Shown here piece after piece: positions 32,090 to 39,706 of a stretch of 64,000 nucleotides of DNA. Position 1 is the first letter of the stretch; each line of letters begins with the position of its first letter. This stretch comes from Cytophagales bacterium (GTDB taxonomy: Bacteria > Bacteroidota > Bacteroidia > Cytophagales > Spirosomataceae), in contig JAAFJL010000001.1 of the NCBI GenBank assembly GCA_013298865.1, positions 39,739-103,738 on the forward strand, in the 5' to 3' direction. The position numbers were made by a program, and so were the translations under genes. The notes under the pieces were generated by a model. It ran no database searches. It saw nothing but the letters and a program-made list of their open reading frames with translations, and was not told the DNA's origin.

Positions 32090-35032
32090 TTATTCCAACA
32101 AAGCCAGAATGTCTTCTTTGCCAAGCGATTTTACAAAACTCTCTTCTGTTGTAACTAACTCATTAGCAAGGCGTTGCTTACTTCTTTGAAGAGAAAGAAT
32201 CTTTTCTTCTACAGAATCTTTAGTGATAAATTTATATGTGAAAACAGTTTTGTCTTGCCCAATTCTATGGGCTCTATCAACGGCTTGTGCTTCTATTGCA
32301 GGATTCCACCAAGGGTCAAGAATGAAGACGTAATCTGCTGCCGTCAGATTTAGCCCCAGTCCACCTGCTTTTAATGAAATCAAGAAAATCTTAATACTTT
32401 CATCTTTCTGGAAAAGTTCTACCTGTGCCTGACGGTCAGTTGTACTACCGTCCAAGTACGCATAACGCAGGCTGTCGGCATCAAGACGTTCACGGACTAA
32501 ATCCAAATGTTTTACGAACTGACTGAAAATCAGAATCTTATGCCCTTCGCCAACCGCAGTTTTCATTCGTTGAATCACGTCTCCTAATTTTCCAGAATCT
32601 CCTTCATAGTCAACATCTGTCATTTTTGGATGATTAGCAATTTGTCTGAGCTTAGTTAAACCCTGTAAAACCACCATCTGAGATTTCGCAATACCGTCAT
32701 TTTCAATACTTTTCAGAATTAAATTTCTATAATAAGATTTTGCTTCTTCGTACTCATGCTCTTGTTGCTCAGTCATTTGGCAGTACTGAATACTTTCGAT
32801 TTTTGGCGGTAACTCGGTGGCTACCTGAGACTTATGCCGTCTGAGCATGAAAGGTTTGATGATTGAAAACAGGCGTTTTACCTTCTTTTCATCATTCTTT
32901 TTTTCAATTGGAACTTGGAACTCATTCCTAAAAAATGTCTGACTACCCAAAAGCCCAGGATTCACAAAATTCATTTGACTCCAGAGGTCTAAAGTACTGT
33001 TTTCCAGAGGTGTACCCGTCAGAATGAGTCTATTTCGGGCATTCAATTGTGTAACAGCTTTTGAAATATAAGAACTCGGATTTTTGATTGCCTGAGATTC
33101 GTCCAAAATCAGGTAATGAAAACGATAATTTTTCAGTAAATCTATATCAATTCTCACAATTCCGTAAGAAGTAAGAATGAGGTCATAATTATCAAAAAGT
33201 TCAATATTTTTATCCCGATACGTTCCCGTATAAATCAGTACTTTTAGGTTCGGAGTGAATTTGTTTGCTTCCATTTCCCAGTTGTAAATCAAGGAAGTAG
33301 GCATGATTAATAACGAAGGCGGATGATTTTTTGCCTCCTTATTTTCTTCCTCAGACTGCAATAATGCCAAAGTTTGGACAGTTTTTCCAAGTCCCATATC
33401 ATCAGCCAAACAACCCCCAAAATGGTAGTCATTCAAGAAACGCATCCACTCATAACCAGCCTTTTGGTACGGTCTGAGCGTACCCACAAAACCCTTGGGC
33501 AATGCGTATTGTTGCATTCCCTCAAAATCTCGGAGTTTATCTAATTTTCTGCTAATTACAGCCGTAGCCAAAGATTCTTTTTCTAAATCTTGCACCAAAG
33601 AAACATGATATTTTTTCAAGACAAATCCCTCATTATCAGAGCTTTGTTCAATAAAAGCAAAGAGTTCTGAATATTGGCTAAACCATGCTTCGGGGATTAC
33701 GGCAATCTCTCCATTTGGTAAAGTAAACTCCCTTTTTTTGTTCAGAATATAACCTCTTAGCTTAATGAATGGAATCTCAAAAGGACCAAAGCGTACCAGC
33801 GTATGAATGTCGAACCAGTCGTTAGTTTCGGTTATTTTTACTTCAATTTTTGAATAACCCAAGAAGTATCTTTTACCATTGGTTTGCTCTTTTTGGTCAA
33901 TGCTAAAACCTGCATCTGTAAGTGTCTGGTAATGATTTTGTAACCAAGAAAATGCCTCTTTTTTAGAAAAAACAATTGAGCCATTTTGTAGATTAATCCC
34001 CAACTGATTTAGGGTAGCAAGCGTACGTTTTTCACTGTGTAAATCTCGGCGAACTTTGTGGAAAATATAGTCATCACCCTGTCTTTCCATACTGACATTG
34101 TTCTTAGTAGAAAAACTGTCGAACTGAAAAGTGAAGTCCCCATAACGAAACGATAAATTCAAAACAACTTCTGTATCTGTCTGATTATCAGAATCTTCCG
34201 AATGTAATACAAGAGATTTTTGATTAGCGATTTGTTCAATAAAACTCAGAACAGGAATACATTTGTAGGCTTGCGAACGAATTTCAAATCCCTTTGCATA
34301 AACATCGAACATCGTGATGATTGCAGCCACAAATTTGCGGTAATAATCTTCCTCTATTTTCTTGGGAATAATAATGAATTTCTTGTTCAGGAAAGGGCGA
34401 ATTTTATTGCCATCTACCTCTTTTTCAAAGTGATAGAGTTTATTATCAAGAATTAACCAAGCGGGTTCATCACAAATTGTAAAGGCATTTTTATACTGAA
34501 ATTCCACTTTTTGTCCCTGATATTTCATAGTCGGAAAGTAATGCGTATTATCGGGATTCCGCATAAAATGGAATAAAACGGTAGCTTTTTCGGGGAGGAT
34601 TTCAATTTTTTTCCAGATAGGGTTTCCATCACTTCCCATCACAAAAAGTTGTTTTTTCAGTAGCAGAGGCAAGATTTCAGCACGCATTTTTTCCAAATAC
34701 TGATTCATGGTTTCCTGCAAAGGTTTATCACCTTTCTGTGGGTCATAAATTTTCAAGAAAAACTCAACGGCACTTCTTTTTTTTGAGCCACCAAATTTCT
34801 GGAGCATCACATCTTGCTGAATGGCATCAATCAATTTGACCAAGGTAAAATCATCCTCATCGAGATGTTCAGTAAACTCGTTGATGTTCTTGCTTGATAT
34901 ATTTTGGTTCAACAAAGTAAGTCTTCCCTTGTCGTCCAATTGAACAACAAAGACTTCAAATAAATAGCCCAAATACTCGTGACTGAGCAAAGAATATATC
35001 ACCTGGAAAGGCTGTGAGGTAACAACTTTCAT
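32090..35032 (-). CDS. SNF2-family DNA translocase/helicase
   Basis: 980 residues. The N-terminal ~520 residues are a bacterial SNF2-associated region without a recognised zinc finger. The two RecA-like lobes follow: motif I DDMGLGKTVQT (near residue 545), motif II LDESQAIKN (DESQ), motif III LTGTPLENS, then motif IV-VI of lobe 2 with ILIFSQFVKHLDLVRERL, ISLKAGGLGLNLTAADYVFI and QAVDRAHRIGQDK. Such proteins move along DNA using ATP without strand separation and are linked to transcription recycling (RapA-like) or DNA repair. It is not part of a visible defence cluster. It converges with DUF3291 (11-base gap). Very secure family call. Confidence 0.95.
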   Translation of the reverse strand: MKVVTSQPFQVIYSLLSHEYLGYLFEVFVVQLDDKGRLTLLNQNISSKNINEFTEHLDEDDFTLVKLIDAIQQDVMLQKFGGSKKRSAVEFFLKIYDPQKGDKPLQETMNQYLEKMRAEILPLLLKKQLFVMGSDGNPIWKKIEILPEKATVLFHFMRNPDNTHYFPTMKYQGQKVEFQYKNAFTICDEPAWLILDNKLYHFEKEVDGNKIRPFLNKKFIIIPKKIEEDYYRKFVAAIITMFDVYAKGFEIRSQAYKCIPVLSFIEQIANQKSLVLHSEDSDNQTDTEVVLNLSFRYGDFTFQFDSFSTKNNVSMERQGDDYIFHKVRRDLHSEKRTLATLNQLGINLQNGSIVFSKKEAFSWLQNHYQTLTDAGFSIDQKEQTNGKRYFLGYSKIEVKITETNDWFDIHTLVRFGPFEIPFIKLRGYILNKKREFTLPNGEIAVIPEAWFSQYSELFAFIEQSSDNEGFVLKKYHVSLVQDLEKESLATAVISRKLDKLRDFEGMQQYALPKGFVGTLRPYQKAGYEWMRFLNDYHFGGCLADDMGLGKTVQTLALLQSEEENKEAKNHPPSLLIMPTSLIYNWEMEANKFTPNLKVLIYTGTYRDKNIELFDNYDLILTSYGIVRIDIDLLKNYRFHYLILDESQAIKNPSSYISKAVTQLNARNRLILTGTPLENSTLDLWSQMNFVNPGLLGSQTFFRNEFQVPIEKKNDEKKVKRLFSIIKPFMLRRHKSQVATELPPKIESIQYCQMTEQQEHEYEEAKSYYRNLILKSIENDGIAKSQMVVLQGLTKLRQIANHPKMTDVDYEGDSGKLGDVIQRMKTAVGEGHKILIFSQFVKHLDLVRERLDADSLRYAYLDGSTTDRQAQVELFQKDESIKIFLISLKAGGLGLNLTAADYVFILDPWWNPAIEAQAVDRAHRIGQDKTVFTYKFITKDSVEEKILSLQRSKQRLANELVTTEESFVKSLGKEDILALLE

Positions 35033-35666
35033 AAAATTAACAGAACTGCTGATGGAAAAATGGTAATATTTTCTGATAAATCATGGATTATAAATATTAA
35101 AGTCAAGCTCATTTTTCTAAAGAAAATCAACATTGAAATCTGAAATATTACATCTAATCATTTGATTACAAGTGGTTTATCTAAATTTTTTGTGAATTTG
35201 AGATATACTTAATCTAAAGGAAAAATTTCTAAAGAGTAGCGGTGTTAGTCTGTGGTATCAGGAAATTTATATGCTACAAATACTAAAAATAACCTTTTAT
35301 TTTGAAAATCCCCAACAATTGAGCAATTATTTTTCTGCTGAATAAAGAATATCCAAGTTTAAGATTGAAAATTGAAAATCTCTGTTAATGATTGTTGAAG
35401 TAATGTTCAACAAAGAGAAGTTTTGGAGTGAGATAAACCTCTATAACATGAACATAAGTAACCAACATTTCATAATCGATACTTTTAATTAGCTAAATTC
35501 TGATTTTAAAGCCAATAGCCAACAGCTAAATGCTTATAGCTACTTGATTTTTATAGAGGTTAATCTACCTTTTTAAAGGTTTTTTCAAAAAAAGTCAATT
35601 AAAATAGATTAAGCACAATATTTTTCTAACTTCGTTTATCCATAAAAAATAAACTATCTTATTGAA
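35033..35666. other. 634-base gene-free region with hairpin L
   Basis: No ORF of note. It holds an inverted repeat at 35431-35566 (AGATAAACCTCTATAA against TTATAGAGGTTAATCT) whose interior carries AAAGCCAATAGCCAACAGCT, similar to short stretches at 25560 and 31020 on the opposite strand. The last ~100 bases must contain the promoter of the lipoprotein/sensor unit, but the best box (TAACTTCG at 35629-35636) is imperfect. Confidence 0.55.
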
Positions 35667-36260
35667 ATGAAAAGAATCCTCATTGCCTCCGTATTGGTTT
35701 TTGGAACTTTGATTGCTTGCCAAAAGCCCTCAGAATTAGATGAAATAGTAAAATCAAAGCCTAATAGTAGTCGTTCATCAAAGGATGATGGTGGTGGGAG
35801 TGGGACAGGTTTCTATTATAATGCAACATTAGTCGTTACAAAAAAGGATAATAAAAACGAAGATATTGCTAAACTTTTTGAGACATTTCCTGGGGCAGAA
35901 GAACTTTATGCGTGTGATACTGGAACAAAAATAGGTTTATCTTTTCTTACCTCCTCATCGCCAATTCCTTCTAATGGAAATCAAAGAGTTTTTGCATTAA
36001 ATAGTGTTCAAACCGAGCCCATTACACTATTAAGCGGTATTTTAAGTCAATTTAGAGTTTGCTCGGCATCTTCAAATCCACAGGTACAGTGTATTTCACA
36101 AACTGAAATGCAGACTAAAATTACGCAAGCATTTACAAATGAAGGATATAATTTAGCAAGTGTAAGTGTTTCAGCTAATGGAAATATTGAAATTATGATT
36201 AGAAGACCAGATTCTACTTTAGCCTCTTGTATTGCGACTGTTATTTCTTATTTTAATTAA
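35667..36260 (+). CDS. Small lipoprotein, unknown function
   Basis: 197 residues, not recognised. Lipoprotein signal: MKRILIASVLVFGTLIAC with the lipid Cys at residue 18, then a low-complexity Ser/Lys/Gly linker (SSRSSKDDGGGSGTGF) typical of exported Bacteroidota lipoproteins. The remainder (~50-197) is a compact domain with several cysteines (YACDTG, RVCSASS, VQCISQ, ASCIATV) that could form two disulfides. It ends 6 bases before the multi-pass membrane protein, so it is probably the first gene of the sensor unit and might present or bind an extracellular signal. That role is inference from position only. Confidence 0.7.
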   Translation: MKRILIASVLVFGTLIACQKPSELDEIVKSKPNSSRSSKDDGGGSGTGFYYNATLVVTKKDNKNEDIAKLFETFPGAEELYACDTGTKIGLSFLTSSSPIPSNGNQRVFALNSVQTEPITLLSGILSQFRVCSASSNPQVQCISQTEMQTKITQAFTNEGYNLASVSVSANGNIEIMIRRPDSTLASCIATVISYFN

Positions 36261-36266
36261 TAGTTC

Positions 36267-36968
36267 ATGATGAAATCTTATGCAGACTCTTTTTTCGCTA
36301 TTATGGCTTTTGGTGTAGTTATCAGCCAATTAGTTGTCATTGTTATCTATCTTGTTAGATTGAAGTATCTGAAACAAGCAAAAATAAACTACTGGGGTGT
36401 TTCTATTTTACTGAATGTCGTGTTTACAATAATGGCATTATCAACTGCAAAATTACTTGACACTTCAACTACCAATAATATTAATCTGTTCGCCAATATA
36501 TTATTGATTTCTGATTTGGTTTTTGGACTATTAGTTTATCAGCAACACAAAAATGTGCCAAAACAAGTCATTTGGGGTATTTTCATTATTTTTATGATTT
36601 TGTGGTGCGGCGAGTTTACCTTGAATATCAATCAAAATGGTTTCCAAAACATAGACCGCCTCCGTATCACGGGAGTATTCATGCACCTTGTTTTCGTAAC
36701 GGGGGCATGGATTTATTTCATAGATTTAATTAAAAAACCCTTTATAGAATTCCGAAAAATTCCTTTTTTTTGGATTATCATTGGCTGGTTATTTTTTTAT
36801 ATTCTAACAAGTACAACCTTGTTTACAGGTTTGGTATTGACAGATAAATCACAATTATCAGTTTTATTAATGTACGATTGGACTGTTTTTGCTGAAACCG
36901 TAGCTAATATTTTGTATGCTATTGCCTTTTGGAAATCTAAAAAATGGGTTGAGAGAAATAATTTGTAA
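36267..36968 (+). CDS. Multi-pass (about seven helices) membrane protein, putative sensor subunit
   Basis: 233 residues with about seven hydrophobic helices (e.g. SFFAIMAFGVVISQLVVIVI, YWGVSILLNVVFTIMALS, ANILLISDLVFGLLVY, VIWGIFIIFMILWCG, FFWIIIGWLFFYIL). There is no catalytic or transport motif I recognise. It is 12 bases upstream of a histidine kinase that itself has a single membrane helix, so the pair resembles an AgrC- or ComP-like sensor split into two polypeptides: a polytopic receptor and a separate kinase. This is inference from topology and gene order. An ATG two codons earlier than MKSY (36267) is used. Confidence 0.65.
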   Translation: MMKSYADSFFAIMAFGVVISQLVVIVIYLVRLKYLKQAKINYWGVSILLNVVFTIMALSTAKLLDTSTTNNINLFANILLISDLVFGLLVYQQHKNVPKQVIWGIFIIFMILWCGEFTLNINQNGFQNIDRLRITGVFMHLVFVTGAWIYFIDLIKKPFIEFRKIPFFWIIIGWLFFYILTSTTLFTGLVLTDKSQLSVLLMYDWTVFAETVANILYAIAFWKSKKWVERNNL

Positions 36969-36980
36969 CAAGCAAGTCTG

Positions 36981-37736
36981 ATGAATTTAGACCCAATTAT
37001 TTTCTTGTTTATCACTGGTATTTTGCTGAGTTGCTTAATCGCTTCTTTAGCGGTTTTTCGTTTTTTTTACCGACGCCAAAAACAAGAACATGAGCAGATT
37101 ATCAGAGAACAATACAGAGAAATGCTCGACTTTGCCTCGAATATTGCGGGGGAACAATTGCATCAAAACGTTATCAACCGTCAGATTAGACCGATTTTCA
37201 AGCAGTTGCGTCAACTAAAACAAAAAGTTGATATTCCTACTCAAGATGCGATTCAGCAAATTATTGAGCAATTGGAAATTGCCGAAAATAAAGTCCGAAA
37301 TGTAAGTAATGAAATTTATCCGCCACATCTGACCGAGATGTTTCTTCCTACTTGTCAGAATACCGTCATGACACTTGTCAAGTCGCATTCATACAAAGGA
37401 AAAATAGATTTTAAACATGAAGGAAATTTTGATGGTTTAGACGATTTGCTAATGTTTGGTTTGTATAGTGTCATTGATTTGTTTGTGTCGAACAGCCTCA
37501 ATCATGCCGAAGCAAGCAAAATTTTAGTAGAAATCAAACGTATAGGCAATAAGATTTACTTGAAAATGGAAGATAATGGCAAAGGTTTTGACATGAATCA
37601 AGACAAAAAAACGAGTAGCAGGGGCATCGGAGATTTCAAGAAAAGAGCTATTTCAATTGCCATTTCGGCATCAAAATTTGATTATTATAGTATATTGAAC
37701 AAAGGTACTTTTTTTGAAATGGAAGTTTTATCATGA
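36981..37736 (+). CDS. NarL-class sensor histidine kinase
   Basis: 251 residues: one membrane helix (~6-30), a short coiled coil, a dimerisation/phosphoacceptor helix with EQLHQNVINRQIRP (His61 in the position of the E-L-H-D motif of HisKA_3 kinases; the usual Asp is Gln), then a HATPase domain. N-box: DLFVSNSLNHAEASKILVEI; G-box: DNGKGFD and SRGIGDFKKRA. No extracellular sensing domain is present, so the signal must come from a partner, most likely the polytopic protein encoded just upstream. It overlaps the response regulator by 4 bases (ATGA), a coupled kinase/regulator pair. Confidence 0.87.
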   Translation: MNLDPIIFLFITGILLSCLIASLAVFRFFYRRQKQEHEQIIREQYREMLDFASNIAGEQLHQNVINRQIRPIFKQLRQLKQKVDIPTQDAIQQIIEQLEIAENKVRNVSNEIYPPHLTEMFLPTCQNTVMTLVKSHSYKGKIDFKHEGNFDGLDDLLMFGLYSVIDLFVSNSLNHAEASKILVEIKRIGNKIYLKMEDNGKGFDMNQDKKTSSRGIGDFKKRAISIAISASKFDYYSILNKGTFFEMEVLS

Positions 37737-38407
37737 ATATCCGTGTTGCCATTATAGAAGATGAACGAGAAGTAAGAGAAGAACTCGTACAGCAAGTGAA
37801 GCAAATGCAGCACTGCGAATTAGACTATGCCATAGGGTCATTTCAAGAATTATTGAGAAACAATATTCAGAAAGACTACAATCCAGATGTAGTGTTAGTT
37901 GATTTATTTTTGGGTAAAGGACAACCTGGAGGGCTATCAATTTTAGAGTTTTACCACGAAAAGAAAAAACATCCCAAAATTATTGTCCTAAGTTCCTACT
38001 GTGACGAACTGACCATCAATGAAACCGAGATGAAAGGAGCAAATGCTCATATCAAAAAATCATTGACGGCAGGTTCACATCCATCATTTCTTGAAAACAT
38101 CATTCTGAAAGTTTGCGATGAAAGAAAACCAATGGGTTTCCTGAGTATCACATCCGAATCTACTCAGAAAACAGATAATAAACTTGTACTGCCTGTTCCT
38201 CCCACAACGAAGCTCTCCAAACAGCAAAAGGTTTTTTTAAAACTGTATTTAGGAGGAAAAACACAAATCGAAATAGCCAAGATTTGTGAAGTTTCTGAGA
38301 GTACAGTCAATAATGTATTTTCAGTAATGCGAAGTAAAAAGAAGTTCAATGTCAGTAATAATGCCCAATTAATCAGAAAAGTAATCGAAACAAATATTGT
38401 TTTGTAG
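37733..38407 (+). CDS. LuxR/NarL-family response regulator
   Basis: 224 residues: receiver domain (1-125) with the acidic pair in AIIEDEREV, phosphoacceptor Asp57 in VVLVDLFLG and the conserved Lys in HIKKSL (~108), then a LuxR-type HTH (~165-224, KLSKQQKVFLKLYLGGKTQI, EIAKICEVSESTVNNVFSVM). All receiver catalytic residues are in place. It is translationally coupled to the kinase at 36981-37736 and is clearly its partner. The peptide/isoprenoid genes 1 kb downstream are natural candidate targets, but no binding site has been identified. Confidence 0.92.
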   Translation: MNIRVAIIEDEREVREELVQQVKQMQHCELDYAIGSFQELLRNNIQKDYNPDVVLVDLFLGKGQPGGLSILEFYHEKKKHPKIIVLSSYCDELTINETEMKGANAHIKKSLTAGSHPSFLENIILKVCDERKPMGFLSITSESTQKTDNKLVLPVPPTTKLSKQQKVFLKLYLGGKTQIEIAKICEVSESTVNNVFSVMRSKKKFNVSNNAQLIRKVIETNIVL

Positions 38408-38666
38408 TACAACCTCTATGTTTTTAAAATACTGATTATCAGATACTTATGTAATTTTTTAAGGCTTCCTCTATCTTTCTCCTCTATAAAATTCTTTTCT
38501 TCTTCTTCTATTTTTTTTGCTTGTTAGATTTGAAGTGTAATTCATGATTTAAACTGTTTCATAAATTTTGATTGCCGAAAATAGAAAATCTTTCATAGCC
38601 AAGTAACGGGAACTCAATAAGTTCACCCATTAAATTCCTGTTACTAATAAACAAGAAAAAGTAATT

Positions 38667-39296
38667 ATGAAAACAACTATTGCTATTGCGACCCATCAAA
38701 AACTACTCTGCGAATCTTTAGGATTTATAGTCGAAAACGAAAATTTTGAAGTTACCTGTTTGGAACAAGAAGGCATATTAGCTTTTCAGAAAATCAAACT
38801 TCATCAACCTCAAATTGCCATTATTGATTTGGATTTACCACAGATGGACGGTATCGAAATCTTAAAAGCTCTTCGCAAAGAAAACTCTCAAACTCGATTT
38901 ATTTTTTTTGTTACTAAAATAGATTCTCGCAAGGTTTCACAAGCGTTTGAATTTCTCCCGAATGGATTTTTGCACATCAATGGCAGCATGACGGATGTGA
39001 TTCTGTGTGTCAATGCGGTAAAAGAAGGAAGGTCATTTTTCTCTGATATTGTCTATGCGATTTGTCAGGCTTCAAATGTAAAAAAGCATCTTTTTTCTGC
39101 AAAGATTAATATGCTTACCAACAGAGAAAAAGAAATTCTGGAAGAAGTCGGCAAAGATTTAGATTCAAAAGAGATAGCAGATAAATTGTTTATTTCTATA
39201 AAAACCGTAGAGAATCACAAGACCCATATAAGCGAAAAACTAAATCTAAAAGGACATAAAGCATTGAAACAATTTGTGTTGAATATGTACGAATAA
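38667..39296 (+). CDS. LuxR-family response regulator with degenerate receiver
   Basis: 209 residues. The receiver keeps Asp54 (IAIIDLDLPQMDG), but the acidic metal-binding pair is replaced (IAIATHQKLL, Thr-His instead of Asp-Asp) and the conserved Lys near residue 104 is Asn (FLHINGSM). The C-terminal LuxR HTH (~143-205, LTNREKEILEEVGKDLDSKE, IADKLFISIKTVENHKTHIS) looks intact. Loss of the metal and Lys sites suggests that it is not controlled by ordinary phosphorylation; it may act constitutively or through binding of another factor. It is the gene immediately before the 55-residue peptide gene, making it the closest candidate regulator of the cluster. Confidence 0.88.
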   Translation: MKTTIAIATHQKLLCESLGFIVENENFEVTCLEQEGILAFQKIKLHQPQIAIIDLDLPQMDGIEILKALRKENSQTRFIFFVTKIDSRKVSQAFEFLPNGFLHINGSMTDVILCVNAVKEGRSFFSDIVYAICQASNVKKHLFSAKINMLTNREKEILEEVGKDLDSKEIADKLFISIKTVENHKTHISEKLNLKGHKALKQFVLNMYE

Positions 39297-39448
39297 GTGT
39301 CGCATATAGGAAACGTTTCCCATAAAAATAAAGAAAAATATCTCACATAAATGAGGAAATATTACTACAAAAGAAAAATATATTATTATAAACTTTGTCA
39401 TGTTATAACGCTTTAATTATTTTTTCAAAATTTAAACTTTCAAACAAG

Positions 39449-39616
39449 ATGAAAAACATCACAGAAAACCCACAAAACATATCAGAGTTATTAAAGGCTA
39501 AAGTAGAGTCTTTCCAAGTAGAAGAATTAGATTCTCGTTTAGAGATGAAGCCTTGGATAGAAGTAAATCAAGGCTGCCCTAAACCTAAAGGAGAAGAGGG
39601 TGCAACAGAAGAGTAA
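39449..39616 (+). CDS. Candidate RiPP precursor peptide
   Basis: 55 residues from the ATG at 39449 (MKNITENPQNISELLKAKVE); an upstream ATG at 39395 would add 18 unrelated residues. The first ~30 residues form a charged amphipathic leader (SELLKAKVESFQVEELDSRL), and the tail is EMKPWIEVNQGCPKPKGEEG then ATEE. The tail has one Trp (36) and one Cys (43) and no double-glycine motif. It is followed at 91 bases by the prenyl-synthetase/cyclase fusion, then an M50 protease with an RRE-like domain, a radical SAM/SPASM enzyme and IPP isomerase, the normal place for a modified-peptide precursor. Trp36 or Cys43 would be chemically sensible attachment points for an isoprenoid. Precursor identity is inferred from size, composition and context; there is no sequence family I can name. 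Confidence 0.72.
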   Translation: MKNITENPQNISELLKAKVESFQVEELDSRLEMKPWIEVNQGCPKPKGEEGATEE

Positions 39617-39706
39617 TATTGGTTACTTAAAGCTGATGAGTGATCAAATGAGAACTATTTGATACTCATCAGCTTTTATTTTCTTACCCATTTTCTTTTC
39701 TGAGCT

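Noticed and set aside
39395..39448. Upstream start for the precursor peptide (MSCYNALIIF...)
   Set aside because: These 18 residues are encoded by AT-rich leader DNA; the ATG at 39449 begins a typical charged leader.
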